Source: Parasediminibacterium sp046546515 (GTDB lineage Bacteria > Bacteroidota > Bacteroidia > Chitinophagales > Chitinophagaceae). From it: a stretch of 64,000 nucleotides of DNA. This document shows, one piece after another, positions 25,360 to 34,716 of this stretch; position 1 is the first letter of the stretch; every line of letters begins with the position of its first letter. The DNA lies in the NCBI RefSeq assembly GCF_046546515.1, contig NZ_JBKHKJ010000007.1, forward strand, positions 62,001-126,000, in the 5' to 3' direction. Both the position numbers and the translations under genes were made by a program. The notes beneath the pieces are model-generated. The model was not told the DNA's origin, made no database searches, and saw only the letters and a list, made by a program, of their open reading frames with translations.

Positions 25360-27401
25360 CGGGTTTTTCCCTTTTGTTTTTGTAAGAAATTTTTTAACGG
25401 CAAATTTTCAGCCATGTTTAGGTTTTCGTCTTTTTCTACTATCCCTGCTGCTACTGTTTTTGCCTGTTCAAGCAAGTCTTTGTCATTTACTAGCGAAACC
25501 AGCTTAAAGTTCAATGCTCCGCTTTGCCGGGTGCCTTCTATGTCGCCGGGGCCACGCAGTTCTAAATCCTTCTCTGCTATTTTAAAACCATCATTGGTCT
25601 CACACATTATCTTGATACGTTCCCGCCCTTCCCTGCTTACTTTATCCCCTGTTAAAAGGATGCAAAAACTTTTCTCGCTGCCCCTGCCAACCCTGCCCCG
25701 CAACTGGTGCAGCTGCGACAAGCCAAATTTTTCGGTGCTTTCTATCACCATCACGCTGGCGTTTGGCACGTTTACGCCCACTTCTATAACAGTGGTGCTT
25801 ACCATAATGTTGGTTTCGCCTTTTACAAAGCGATCCATATTTGTTTGTTTCACCGCAGGGGTTTGCCGCCCATGCACCATGCTAATAACATACTTAGGAT
25901 CGGGGAAAAAGCTTTTCACCTGTTCGTATCCTTGCATCAGGTCTTCATAACTCATTTTCTCGCTTTCTTCAATCAATGGGTAAATGATGTATGCCTGCCT
26001 GCCTTTGGCTACTTCCGTGCGGATAAATTCCATCACGCTTGCCCTTGCCTTTTCATTACGGTGCACGGTTACAATGGGTTGCCTGCCTGGTGGAAGCTCG
26101 TCCATCACGCTGTAATCTAGGTCGCCGTAAGCGGTCATTGCTAAGGTACGGGGAATTGGCGTAGCAGTCATTACCAAAATGTGGGGCGGTATAGCCGCTT
26201 TTTGCCAAAGCTTAGCCCTTTGAGCAACGCCAAAGCGGTGTTGCTCATCTACTACCACAAAACCTAGATTGTTAAATTGTACAATGTCTTCCAGCAAAGC
26301 ATGTGTGCCCACTACAAAATGCAGCGACCCATCCAGTAGGGCAGCGTGTATTTCCTTTCTTTTTTTTGTTTTGGTGCTGCCTGTAAGTAGTTCTATTTTC
26401 AGGCTCATGCCTTCCAGCAAGCCACTCAGCCCATTGTAATGTTGCTGTGCCAGCACTTCCGTTGGTGCCATGATGCAGCTTTGAAAGCCATTGTCGGCAG
26501 CAAGCAACATGCTCAAGAGGGCAACAATAGTTTTGCCGCTGCCAACATCGCCTTGCAGCAAGCGGTTCATTTGGTGCCCAGTGGCGGTGTCGTTCCTTAT
26601 TTCTTTCAATACCCGCTTCTGGGCATTGGTGAGTTGAAAAGGCAAGTGATGGTTGTAAAATGTATTGAAGTAATTGCCTACTTTTTCAAACACCAATCCC
26701 CTACTGCTTTTATGCCTTTGAAGCCTTACGAGCTGCAGGCGCAGCTGTGCTACAAAAAATTCCTCAAATTTCAGCCGGTGCAACGCCCCTTCAAAATCTT
26801 CGGGCGAGGAAGGGAAGTGTATTTTGTAATACGCTTGGAATCGTGGCAATAGCTGCAACTGCTGCAAAATGTTGCTGGGTATGTTTTCGTCTATGTCTTT
26901 TTCCTTTAGCTGGCTAAAAAGTTGTTTGGTAAGGCCAGCTATTTGCCGCCCGCTTAGGCTGCGGGCTTTTAGTTTCTCGGTGCTGGAATAAACAGGTTCC
27001 AACACCGTTTTTGCGCCCGCCTGTGCTGGCACAAACACTTCCATCTCGGGGTGTACTATCTGGGGCTTGCCATTAAAAAAGCCCACTCGGCCATATACTA
27101 AGTATGTAGTACCTTGTACCAAATTTTTCTCAACCCAGTTTATGCCCTGGAACCAAGCCAGCTCCAGCACGCCGCTGCTATCTTGCAATTGCCCTACCAA
27201 ACGCCTTGCCCTGTTTTCGCCTACCGAACCTATATACACCAGCTTGCCCACTACTTGTGCAAACTCCATGTCGCCATGTATATCAGCAATTTGGTTGATT
27301 TTTGTTTTGTCAATATGCCTATGCGGGAAATGGTTCAGCAAATCCTCGAAGGTATAGATGCCCAGTTCCTTTTTTAGCAGGTCGCCACGCAGTGGTCCCA
27401 C
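25341..27401 (-). CDS. recG: ATP-dependent DNA helicase RecG
   Basis: 686 residues from a GTG at 27401. The wedge/OB domain (about residues 50-150) is followed by the helicase core with RLLQGDVGSGKT (motif I, about 282), DEQHRFG (motif II) and TATPIPRTLA (motif III). TTVIEVGVNVPNA and QLRGRVGRG (motif VI) complete it. It reverses stalled replication forks. The conserved beginning ATPIEYLKGVGPLRG extends eleven codons upstream of the GTG, but that segment contains no ATG, GTG or TTG. An ATA at 27434-27432 occupies the expected start. Confidence 0.95.
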   Translation of the reverse strand: MGPLRGDLLKKELGIYTFEDLLNHFPHRHIDKTKINQIADIHGDMEFAQVVGKLVYIGSVGENRARRLVGQLQDSSGVLELAWFQGINWVEKNLVQGTTYLVYGRVGFFNGKPQIVHPEMEVFVPAQAGAKTVLEPVYSSTEKLKARSLSGRQIAGLTKQLFSQLKEKDIDENIPSNILQQLQLLPRFQAYYKIHFPSSPEDFEGALHRLKFEEFFVAQLRLQLVRLQRHKSSRGLVFEKVGNYFNTFYNHHLPFQLTNAQKRVLKEIRNDTATGHQMNRLLQGDVGSGKTIVALLSMLLAADNGFQSCIMAPTEVLAQQHYNGLSGLLEGMSLKIELLTGSTKTKKRKEIHAALLDGSLHFVVGTHALLEDIVQFNNLGFVVVDEQHRFGVAQRAKLWQKAAIPPHILVMTATPIPRTLAMTAYGDLDYSVMDELPPGRQPIVTVHRNEKARASVMEFIRTEVAKGRQAYIIYPLIEESEKMSYEDLMQGYEQVKSFFPDPKYVISMVHGRQTPAVKQTNMDRFVKGETNIMVSTTVIEVGVNVPNASVMVIESTEKFGLSQLHQLRGRVGRGSEKSFCILLTGDKVSREGRERIKIMCETNDGFKIAEKDLELRGPGDIEGTRQSGALNFKLVSLVNDKDLLEQAKTVAAGIVEKDENLNMAENLPLKNFLQKQKGKTRWSKIS

Positions 27402-27434
27402 GCCTTTCAGGTATTCGATAGGGGTAGCTAATAT

Positions 27435-27584
27435 GTGGTTTACGGGCGTGATAGGCTAATTGTTTTGGTTACAAATATCTGCCTTGGGTGGTAAAAAACT
27501 TACTTAGAAGGAAATTTTACCATAATAGAAACATATATGGAATATTGTAAAAATAGCTTTTCCATAACCACTTTCATTTTTAAA
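27435..27584. other. Intergenic region upstream of recG
   Basis: AT-rich, no gene and no clear promoter. It ends at the left terminal repeat of the element starting at 27585. Confidence 0.4.
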
Positions 27585-28123
27585 GGGTACATAAAACTTT
27601 TTCGCTTTGTCCTGATAAGCCCCAATCTATAAAAACCTTATTTTTGTGCTAGGAATGCACTTGATACAAACTACTTACCAAACTAGTGCCTCGGCATCCT
27701 AATCGTAGTTCTTTTGTTACTAATATTAAGATAGTTGTAGTCCCCAAATTTGGTCTTGTATTTATGGCTATAAAATACGCACAAATCAGGCACAAAATGA
27801 GCATAAATTACGCACAAAGCAAGCATAAAATAAGCACAAAATAAGCACTTAAATTTGATCTTGTTGTTGATAATCAATGGTTTATAAGCGTGGTAACGAT
27901 TTTTGAAAAAAGAAACAGCGTAAAAATCCCACAAAAATGGCAAAACTGAAACTATTTTAATAAAAGCAAGATAAAAAATATATTATTAAAAATATGCAAA
28001 TATTATCCCCTTGCCATGTGCTTATTACCTTTTCATTTGGGTAACTTGTTCTGGCCTTTCGGGAGGGGTGCGGTTTGGCTGGCTTGATTTTTCAATAAAA
28101 AAGCGAAAAAGTTTTATGCACCC
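27585..28123. mobile_element. IS-related element with 11-bp array, E1
   Basis: 539 bp bounded by 21-bp inverted repeats: GGGTACATAAAACTTTTTCG(C) on the left, and the complement of GGGTGCATAAAACTTTTTCG(C) on the right. These match the IS at 34717. Inside, in order: a TATTTTTG promoter-like site (27639-27646), TAATCGTAGTTCTTTTG with TTACTAATATTAAGATAGTT, a periodic array (27777-27854, about seven clear 11-bp units plus two degraded ones), TTGTTGATAATCAATGGTTT and GGCAAAACTGAAACTATTTT. No gene. An 86-codon minus-strand frame over the array is a by-product of the repeats. Confidence 0.8.
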
Positions 28124-28130
28124 TTTTTAA

Positions 28131-28305
28131 ACCCAGATTTTGCAGTTGACTTCGTTATGAAAGACTCAAGTGCAATAAAGACAAGTACCTGAGTCAATTT
28201 TTTGGCTGAAAACATAGTACACTATGTTGAGGTCAAAAAATCAAGCAAGTGCATGTCTTTGAAGTTGTTGGGTATTGCAATAGATTTCAACTGCAAAATC
28301 TGGGT
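28131..28305. mobile_element. 175-bp fold-back element, copy 2
   Basis: Same length and same perfect 19-bp ends as the copy at 8451-8625, and again flanked by TAA. It begins eight bases after the right end of E1. The central CATAGTACACTATG palindrome is conserved, while the arms differ at about a fifth of positions. Confidence 0.8.
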
Positions 28306-28462
28306 TAAACAAGTATTTGAAAGCGGAGGGCTATCCTTTTGTAAGGTTAGGTATTCCAAGATAAGCATTGTATGTTCATAAAGCACTAAGGGTTGCTTTT
28401 TGTAATCGAATTTGGAAATGAAATCAAGGCCTTCTTCCTAATCGTAGCAAAAGCAACGCACA
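28306..28462. other. Intergenic region downstream of mqnA
   Basis: No gene, terminator or repeat that I can support. Confidence 0.35.
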
Positions 28463-29242
28463 CTATAAAATCCGCTTCAATTTTTCTAGAAACAAAGCTA
28501 ACCCCTTCCTCTTTTCGGCCGTAAGGGCATAGCTGATATTCTGTGTATAATATGTTTTTAAATTATAGTGTTTATAATTTTGCTCGGCAATTACTTCATT
28601 AATATGCGCAATGCCTAAAGCATTGGCTTTATTAAATTCCTCAATAAAACTTTCGGGCAAAGTTTTATTGGCAATCCAAGCAGCAAATACAAAGGGCAAA
28701 CCTGTGAAATTTATCCAAGCCTCGGCCAAATCATAAACATAAGTGGAAATCAATCTTTGCTCAAACGCCCTGTCGCCTATTACCACGCCGGCAGTAGTGC
28801 CTTTAATCTGATGTTGATAGCCTTCTTTTGCATCTACCAGTAGCACGTCTTTTTTCCAATGCTCCTTCATCAATACTTTCAGCAGGTTTACAGAAGTGCG
28901 GCTTTGATAATCGAGCAATACCGTTTCTATCTGCTCAATAGGCACTTCGCTAAACAGGCACACGGTAGCTACGGCTCCTTCGGCACCAATGCAATAATCC
29001 GTAACTATATGCGATTCTTTCAATTTCGGGATGATAGCCACAGGCACCAGCCCTATGTCTATCGTGCCATCTACCAGCCAGCCTGCAATTATAGATGGGT
29101 ATGCTTCCACCAATTCTATGCTATCAATTAGCCCACTTTTATGAATGCCGTGCAGCAAAGGTTTTGTATTCAGGTAACTTACTGCCCCAACTTTTATCTT
29201 CTTCTCCAAACTAACATTATTTTCTTTGCCACAAAAGCACAA
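28463..29242 (-). CDS. mqnA: Chorismate dehydratase MqnA (futalosine pathway)
   Basis: About 248-259 residues. The start IKVGAVSYLNTKPLLHG and the following GTIDIGLVPVAIIP are diagnostic for the MqnA/MqnD fold; the YLNTKPL form is that of MqnA. The enzyme dehydrates chorismate to 3-enolpyruvylbenzoate in the futalosine route to menaquinone. The ATG at 29242 falls inside a dispersed CACAAAG-type repeat. A TTG at 29209, just before the conserved region, is an alternative start. Confidence 0.88.
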   Translation of the reverse strand: MCFCGKENNVSLEKKIKVGAVSYLNTKPLLHGIHKSGLIDSIELVEAYPSIIAGWLVDGTIDIGLVPVAIIPKLKESHIVTDYCIGAEGAVATVCLFSEVPIEQIETVLLDYQSRTSVNLLKVLMKEHWKKDVLLVDAKEGYQHQIKGTTAGVVIGDRAFEQRLISTYVYDLAEAWINFTGLPFVFAAWIANKTLPESFIEEFNKANALGIAHINEVIAEQNYKHYNLKTYYTQNISYALTAEKRKGLALFLEKLKRIL

Positions 29243-29281
29243 AGCCCTTCGTGCTTATTTCTGTCTTCGAGTCTTTGTGGC
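29228..29281. repeat. CACAAAG-type fold-back repeat
   Basis: Begins GCCACAAAAGCACAAAG and ends CTTTGTGGC, so the ends are inverted copies. Related elements lie at 38873-38998, 43169-43278 and about 51037-51262. It overlaps the proposed mqnA start. Confidence 0.6.
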
Positions 29282-29632
29282 AATATTATTTCAAACCGCA
29301 AAGAAAACATTTTATAGGGGTACAACAGGTGTTAATATAATACATTCGCAATTTATAAGGTAGCCGATGTCATTTTGCACCTGTTTTGGAGCAATAGTAT
29401 GCATACAATTTTTTAGGTCTTTTCGTGTATTTCAAATAGGTAGCGCAAGTGAAATTTATCATTAAACCACTTGCATTTTGTCAACCTTTGGCTCCCACTC
29501 GCCTTTGGAAAAGGGGTTGTGGGGTGAGGTTTACACGCTATAAGGCAATATTTGCTTCAATGAGATTTATGTATATACTTCTTTTGGTGAGAGGGTGAGG
29601 CTACCTGTTTTATTGCTTAAATTTTGATAATT
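29282..29632. other. Intergenic region upstream of purB
   Basis: No gene. A CGCCTTTGGAAAAGGGG hairpin followed by GTGGGGTGAGG lies near 29510-29540, and a related GGTGAGAGGGTGAGG near 29586-29600. The purB promoter should be here, but I see only a poor -7 match (TAAATTTTG at 29618-29626). Confidence 0.4.
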
Positions 29633-30976
29633 ATGGAACTGAATAACCTGACCGCAATTTCGCCTATCGATGGCCGCTACCGCAAGCAAGTAGCTTTTTT
29701 AGGAGAATATTTCTCCGAGTTTGCATTAATCAAGTACCGAGTATTCGTTGAGGTAGAATATTTTTTGTTTTTGGGTGATAAAAAGTTTTTTAAGCTTAGT
29801 ACTGCTGTAAAACAGCAATTAAAAGATTTAGCTGCCAACATCAACTTGGAAGATGCCCAAAAAATAAAAGACATTGAGGCTATTACCAATCACGATGTAA
29901 AGGCCGTGGAATATTTTATAAAAGAAAAACTAGATGTGCTTGGCATTGGCAGCCTAAAAGAGTGGGTGCATTTTGGCTTGACCTCACAAGACATTAACAA
30001 TACTGCCATCCCCCTTAGCTGGAAGCATTGCATGGAGCAGGACTACCTGCCTGCCGTTGCCAATATACAGCAGCACTTACAGCAATTGGCAACCGCATGG
30101 AAAGCAATACCCATGCTAGCCAAAACACATGGGCAGGCTGCGTCGCCTACTATCCTAGGAAAGGAAATAATGGTATTTACAGAACGCATTGCCAATCAGG
30201 TACGGTTATTTTCCTACACTCCCTATTCAGCTAAATTTGGTGGGGCAACGGGCAATTTTAATGCGCATCACATTGCCTTCCCTAACAAAGATTGGGTAAA
30301 TTTGGGCAATAAATTTGTGGATAGCCTAGGTTTGGAAAGGATGCAGTTCACCACGCAAATAGAGCATTACGACAACCTTGCGGCACATTGCGACAGCATC
30401 AAGCGTATCAATACTATTTTGATAGATTTGTGCCGGGATATATGGACATATATCAGCATGGATTATTTCAAACAAAAAACAAAAGCAGGGGAGGTTGGTT
30501 CCTCTGCCATGCCGCACAAAGTAAACCCAATAGATTTTGAAAATGCAGAAGGCAACCTTGGCATTGCCAATGCCCTGCTGGAACACTTTGCCGCAAAACT
30601 GCCTATTAGCCGCCTGCAAAGAGACTTGACAGACAGCACCGTGCTGCGCAACCTTGGCGTGCCTGTGGCACATACACTATTAGCCATTAAAAGCCTGGAA
30701 AAAGGGTTGGGTAAATTATTGCTGAACGAAGCGAAAATAGCTGCCGACCTAGAAAATAACTGGGCAGTAGTGGCAGAAGCCATACAAACAATTTTGAGAA
30801 GGGAAAACTACCCCAACCCATACGAGGCATTGAAAGACCTTACCCGTGGCAACAATGCCATTACCAAGGCATCCATGCACAAATTTATCAATAACCTTTC
30901 TGTAAGCGATGCCATAAAAGAAGAATTATTGGCAATTGCACCAACAAATTATACGGGGGTGCTGGCTGAGTTTTAG
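29633..30976 (+). CDS. purB: Adenylosuccinate lyase
   Basis: 447 residues from the ATG at 29633 (a TTG three codons earlier is less likely). It acts twice in purine synthesis, splitting SAICAR and adenylosuccinate with release of fumarate. ISPIDGRYRK at the start, TSQDINNTA (about 119), KTHGQAASPT (His near 165, general acid) and the signature GSSAMPHKVNPIDFENAEG (about 286-304) are present. A perfect hairpin overlaps its stop codon. Confidence 0.96.
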   Translation: MELNNLTAISPIDGRYRKQVAFLGEYFSEFALIKYRVFVEVEYFLFLGDKKFFKLSTAVKQQLKDLAANINLEDAQKIKDIEAITNHDVKAVEYFIKEKLDVLGIGSLKEWVHFGLTSQDINNTAIPLSWKHCMEQDYLPAVANIQQHLQQLATAWKAIPMLAKTHGQAASPTILGKEIMVFTERIANQVRLFSYTPYSAKFGGATGNFNAHHIAFPNKDWVNLGNKFVDSLGLERMQFTTQIEHYDNLAAHCDSIKRINTILIDLCRDIWTYISMDYFKQKTKAGEVGSSAMPHKVNPIDFENAEGNLGIANALLEHFAAKLPISRLQRDLTDSTVLRNLGVPVAHTLLAIKSLEKGLGKLLLNEAKIAADLENNWAVVAEAIQTILRRENYPNPYEALKDLTRGNNAITKASMHKFINNLSVSDAIKEELLAIAPTNYTGVLAEF

Positions 30977-31026
30977 GTTCTAATGGTTGCCAACCTTCAA
31001 AAGGTTGGCAACCATTAGAACCTAAA
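30972..31026. repeat. Perfect 26-bp hairpin at the purB stop
   Basis: Arms 30972-30997 and 31001-31026 are exact complements around a 3-base loop. The core is GGTTGCCAACCTT with its complement. The left arm includes the purB TAG. No T tract follows, so it is a palindromic repeat element that may also terminate or protect transcripts from both sides. Confidence 0.9.
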
Positions 31027-31035
31027 TGTATCCTT

Positions 31036-31070
31036 ACTTAAGACTTACCACTTATGACTTACGACTAAAG
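31036..31070. repeat. Heptamer array at the 3' end of the DoxX gene
   Basis: Five 7-bp units: ACTTAAG, ACTTACC, ACTTATG, ACTTACG, ACTAAAG. The last unit contains the minus-strand stop codon of the DoxX gene. Confidence 0.65.
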
Positions 31071-32180
31071 CCTCTTCAACATCTCCAGCCCATTCAGCAC
31101 TTTATTCAAATCCTGTGAACTTATTTTTTTAAAGATGGTCGCATTGTTCATCAGGAAAATAGTACTATTAGTCCGGGCGGCCGTTTTTACGGTGGTAACA
31201 TCGCAACGAAGCACGGTAACGTTTTCTTTCTCCAATCTTTTTATTTCATCTTCACCTTGCGAGGTAACGTAGAAAAATGGCAGGTGGTTGGCACTGCAAT
31301 AGTTTTTTATCTGCGTTAAAGAAAGCAGCCATTTATCAAAATTGGACGGGAAGGTGTTGCCAATCATCAGCACATACTTTGGCGTGGCAAACAATGCCTG
31401 TGTAGTATCGTTGCCACTAGCGGTTTGCAGGGCAAAGTCTGTAATTTTTGCCTCTCCCGTGCCTTTCCTTATTAGTTTGTCAAAGCGGTTTATGTATTCA
31501 TAAGTACTGTCAAAATCGGCTGGGAAATGGCTTTGGTCAAACTCAATAGTCTTGCCATTTTTTTTGTACTGGTAGGTAATCACAGTGCTGTCTGGCACAT
31601 AATTCTTGGGTTTTTGCATTTGCTCTACAATGTTGTTGCCAGCTTTAAAGGGTAGGCAATCCACAAAAGGCAGGTAATTCAACACAATATCCTGCGCAAA
31701 AATACTAGCCACTAGGCTAAGCATCAGTATGGCATTGGTTACAAAGCGGTTGAAATATGGTTTAATGTCTTTATTATAAACAAAAAGAACAACAATAAGC
31801 ACCAGCAAAACCAAATCTTTGGCAAAACTCATGGCGGGCGTTAATGGCAGGCAATCACCTAGGCAGCCACAGGTTTTTATTTTGCCGCTTAGCAAAGCGT
31901 AGCCTGTGAGAAAAGTAAAGAATACAATCAGTACTAGCAAAATACGGCTTATCAGGCTCATCCTGAAACCCAGCAACAGGCCAATGCCGCAGCCTACTTC
32001 TAGCACGTTCATCATAATAGAGAGCCCAAGGGAAAAGTTATTGAAGAAAGGTATGCCCCATACTTCAAAAAACTCCTGCATCTTAAAACTAAGCCCAAGG
32101 GGGTCGTTTATTTTTACCAAGCCTGAGAAAATAAAAAGCAAGCCAACTATCCAACGGATGATCAATAAAGTGTTTTTCAT
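31065..32180 (-). CDS. DoxX/MauE-type membrane protein (BT_3928-like)
   Basis: 371 residues from the ATG at 32180 (MKNTLLIIRWIVGLLFIFSGLVK). The N-terminal half is a four-helix DoxX-like domain with a cysteine-rich loop TCGCLGDCLPLTP (about residues 103-115). One more helix near 140-165 leads to a soluble C-terminal domain (about 185-371) that resembles a thioredoxin-like fold in its pattern but lacks a CxxC. This arrangement corresponds to the BT_3928 group of Bacteroidota. A role in quinone or thiol redox at the membrane is likely. It diverges from folP, with 78 bases between. Confidence 0.8.
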   Translation of the reverse strand: MKNTLLIIRWIVGLLFIFSGLVKINDPLGLSFKMQEFFEVWGIPFFNNFSLGLSIMMNVLEVGCGIGLLLGFRMSLISRILLVLIVFFTFLTGYALLSGKIKTCGCLGDCLPLTPAMSFAKDLVLLVLIVVLFVYNKDIKPYFNRFVTNAILMLSLVASIFAQDIVLNYLPFVDCLPFKAGNNIVEQMQKPKNYVPDSTVITYQYKKNGKTIEFDQSHFPADFDSTYEYINRFDKLIRKGTGEAKITDFALQTASGNDTTQALFATPKYVLMIGNTFPSNFDKWLLSLTQIKNYCSANHLPFFYVTSQGEDEIKRLEKENVTVLRCDVTTVKTAARTNSTIFLMNNATIFKKISSQDLNKVLNGLEMLKRL

Positions 32181-32258
32181 GCAACAGCACCAGTTTATAT
32201 AGTCAATAATTTCAAATGGGGTAACTTTACGGCATTGCAAGATAATAGAAACGAGAGA

Positions 32259-33095
32259 ATGTTTAGACTAAACTGTGCTGGAAGGTTGTTAACATTTAAC
32301 AAACCCATCGTGATGGGGATAATCAATGTTACCCCCGACTCTTTTTATGCCCATAGCAGGCAACAAACCATTGACGCTGTAATTTTAAAAGCGGGGCAAT
32401 TATTGCAGGAAGGCGCAACTATCCTTGACATTGGCGGCCAAACAACAAGGCCTGGCAGCGAGCCTATTGATGCCGATACGGAAATCAATAGGGTAGTGCC
32501 TGTAATAGCGCAATTGTCTGCCGCTTTTCCCCATGCTTATATTTCTATAGATACTTATTATGCCGCCGTAGCCAAGGAAGCTGTTGCGGCCGGTGCGATT
32601 ATTGTAAACGATATAAGCGGCGGCACCATGGATAGCAGCATGATACCCACCGTTGGCCATCTAAATGTCCCCTACATCTGCACTCATATACAAGGGACCC
32701 CAAAAACGATGCAGCAAAACCCAGTTTATGGCAATGTGGTAACCGAAGTATTGGATTTTTTTATAGAGCGGAGCGATACCTGCACAAAAGCGGGCATAAA
32801 AGATTTGATTATAGACGTTGGCTTTGGCTTTGGCAAAACTATTGAGCATAATTATCAACTGCTAAAATGCCTCTCTAGCTTTGCCATGCTAGGAAAGCCC
32901 TTGCTTGTTGGCGTTTCTAGAAAAGGGATGGTGTACAAGCCCCTTGGCATTACCGCCGAAAGAGCCCTGAATGGCACTACGGTTCTGCATACGCTGGCCT
33001 TGCAGCAAGGGGCAAATGTTTTAAGAGTACACGATGTGAAGGAAGCGATGGAAGTGGTGCAGTTGATGGAAGTAGCGGGTTATTTTGCATATTAA
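32259..33095 (+). CDS. folP: Dihydropteroate synthase
   Basis: 278 residues from the ATG at 32259; the frame also opens from a TTG at 32235. It joins p-aminobenzoate to dihydropterin pyrophosphate in folate synthesis. The pterin- and substrate-binding segments are clear: MGIINVTPDSF (loop 1), DIGGQTTRPG (loop 2), IVNDISGG, DVGFGFGKT, and VGVSRKGM. Its end overlaps the stop of the convergent photolyase-like gene by four bases. Confidence 0.95.
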   Translation: MFRLNCAGRLLTFNKPIVMGIINVTPDSFYAHSRQQTIDAVILKAGQLLQEGATILDIGGQTTRPGSEPIDADTEINRVVPVIAQLSAAFPHAYISIDTYYAAVAKEAVAAGAIIVNDISGGTMDSSMIPTVGHLNVPYICTHIQGTPKTMQQNPVYGNVVTEVLDFFIERSDTCTKAGIKDLIIDVGFGFGKTIEHNYQLLKCLSSFAMLGKPLLVGVSRKGMVYKPLGITAERALNGTTVLHTLALQQGANVLRVHDVKEAMEVVQLMEVAGYFAY

Positions 33096-34567
33096 AGTGA
33101 ATCAAGGAATTGCTTTGCATTGTTCAAATGTGCTTGCTGTTTCGTACTAGGCATTTTATCAAAAGTCATCACCAGCATCCCTAGCCTAGGGTTCTCCAAA
33201 AAGAAATCCCTGTGCATGTGCATAAATCGCCAGAACAGCCCGTCCCACACATTTTGCCATTCCCCTTTTTTATAATCGCTCATTTTCATCAAGTAATTGC
33301 TGCCGCTAATGTATGGCTTGGTAGACATCAACCCGCCATCGGCAAATTGGCTCATGCCATACACATTGGGTACCATCACCCAGTCGTAAGCATCTATAAA
33401 CATTTCCATGAACCAACTATACACTTCATTGGGGTCAAACTCGCATAGCAACATAAAGTTTCCCAATACCATCAGCCGTTCAATGTGGTGGCAGTAGCCA
33501 GTGTCCAACACTTTTTTTATGGTTATGTCTATCGGTGCTATGCCTGTAGTGCCATCCCAAAAAGAAGCAGGTATTTTCCGTGTAAACCCCCAGTAGTTTT
33601 TTGTCCGCTCTTCCCGGCCTTTCAATTCATACAAAGCCCTTATAAATTCCCTCCAGCCAATAATTTGCCGTATAAAGCCTTCTATAGAATTCAAGGGTAT
33701 TTGTTCATGGCTGGCATATAGTAAGGCCTCTTCAACAATAAATTGAGGGGTTAATAAGCCTACATTCAGCATAGGTGCTAAAACACTGTGGTGCAGCACA
33801 CTTTCGTTTGAAAGGATAGCATCCTCATAAGCACCAAACTCGGAAAACCTTAACTTAAAAAAAGCTTGCAGCCAAGTTTTGCTCTCGGGATAAGTGCATG
33901 GGTACGCAAAATCGCTATTCAGCTTGCCATAGTTGTTGGGAAAATATTGCTGCGTGTAGGCAATTGCCTCTTCATAAAACATATTGGGCTTTAAAAAATC
34001 GCATCTAGGCGGCGTTTTACCTTTAGGGTATTTCAAGCGGTTCTCATCGTCAAAACTCCATTTCCCCCCAATGGGGCTTTGTTGTTTTTCCAGCAATAAG
34101 TTCCTGCTTATCCGCTGGTGCTTATAAAAATCGGTTTGGAACATCCTTTTCTTGCCAGAAAAATATACCGCATTGTCTTCTGAGGTATTCAGGAATAGTG
34201 GTGTGCGGTTTTTATTTATCCCAATGCCATTATCCTTGCAGGCTTTATGAATCCTTTGCTCAAGCCAGTAATCGGTTGTGTCTATATATTCTAGGGCAGT
34301 AACCCCTTGTATTTTTAAATATGGGATTAGTTTCCTTACATCAGCCAAATCACTGAACGAGTCGATATAAACTACAGTAACTTTTTTTGATTGGAGGTAA
34401 TGCTCATAAAATTTCATGCTCGCCCTGTGAAAAGCAATTTTCTGTTTGTGAAAATTGTATTGCATGAAGTACAACCACTCCTCAACCAAGTAAATGGTGT
34501 CGCATGTTGTGGCGAGTATGTTTTGGTCGAATAATTGATGTGGGAAAATGATACCTGTCTTGCTCAT
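33092..34567 (-). CDS. Cryptochrome/photolyase-related protein
   Basis: 491 residues from the ATG at 34567 (MSKTGIIFPHQLF). The N-terminal alpha/beta domain and C-terminal FAD domain match the 'photolyase-related' group that includes bacterial (6-4) photolyases (PhrB/CryB). Conserved segments include GWREFIRALYE, HIERLMVLGNFMLL, DAYDWVMVPNVYGMSQFADGG and ISGSNYLMKMSDY. In PhrB-type enzymes cysteines after MSDY hold a [4Fe-4S] cluster. Here that region reads KKGEWQNVWDGLFWRF and has none. It could be a cluster-free photolyase or a photoreceptor. Confidence 0.85.
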   Translation of the reverse strand: MSKTGIIFPHQLFDQNILATTCDTIYLVEEWLYFMQYNFHKQKIAFHRASMKFYEHYLQSKKVTVVYIDSFSDLADVRKLIPYLKIQGVTALEYIDTTDYWLEQRIHKACKDNGIGINKNRTPLFLNTSEDNAVYFSGKKRMFQTDFYKHQRISRNLLLEKQQSPIGGKWSFDDENRLKYPKGKTPPRCDFLKPNMFYEEAIAYTQQYFPNNYGKLNSDFAYPCTYPESKTWLQAFFKLRFSEFGAYEDAILSNESVLHHSVLAPMLNVGLLTPQFIVEEALLYASHEQIPLNSIEGFIRQIIGWREFIRALYELKGREERTKNYWGFTRKIPASFWDGTTGIAPIDITIKKVLDTGYCHHIERLMVLGNFMLLCEFDPNEVYSWFMEMFIDAYDWVMVPNVYGMSQFADGGLMSTKPYISGSNYLMKMSDYKKGEWQNVWDGLFWRFMHMHRDFFLENPRLGMLVMTFDKMPSTKQQAHLNNAKQFLDSL

Positions 34568-34716
34568 ATTGTATGTTTTCTTGCCCTGCATATATCGCTG
34601 CCCTATTTTACTTCATCGTATTTCTTCTACCATTTAAACAAACACTTACCTTAAGTCATAGCTTATAAGGTAAAACTAGGCTAATTCTTTTTTTGTAGTG
34701 CTGGGGGTTTTCGCTT

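Noticed and set aside
27777..27854. CRISPR array
   Set aside because: Units are only 11 bp, imperfect and directly adjacent, with no spacers; no cas genes are present.
27683..27943. 86-codon minus-strand frame over E1
   Set aside because: It exists only because the 11-bp repeats lack stops; it is not preserved as a protein in the other elements.
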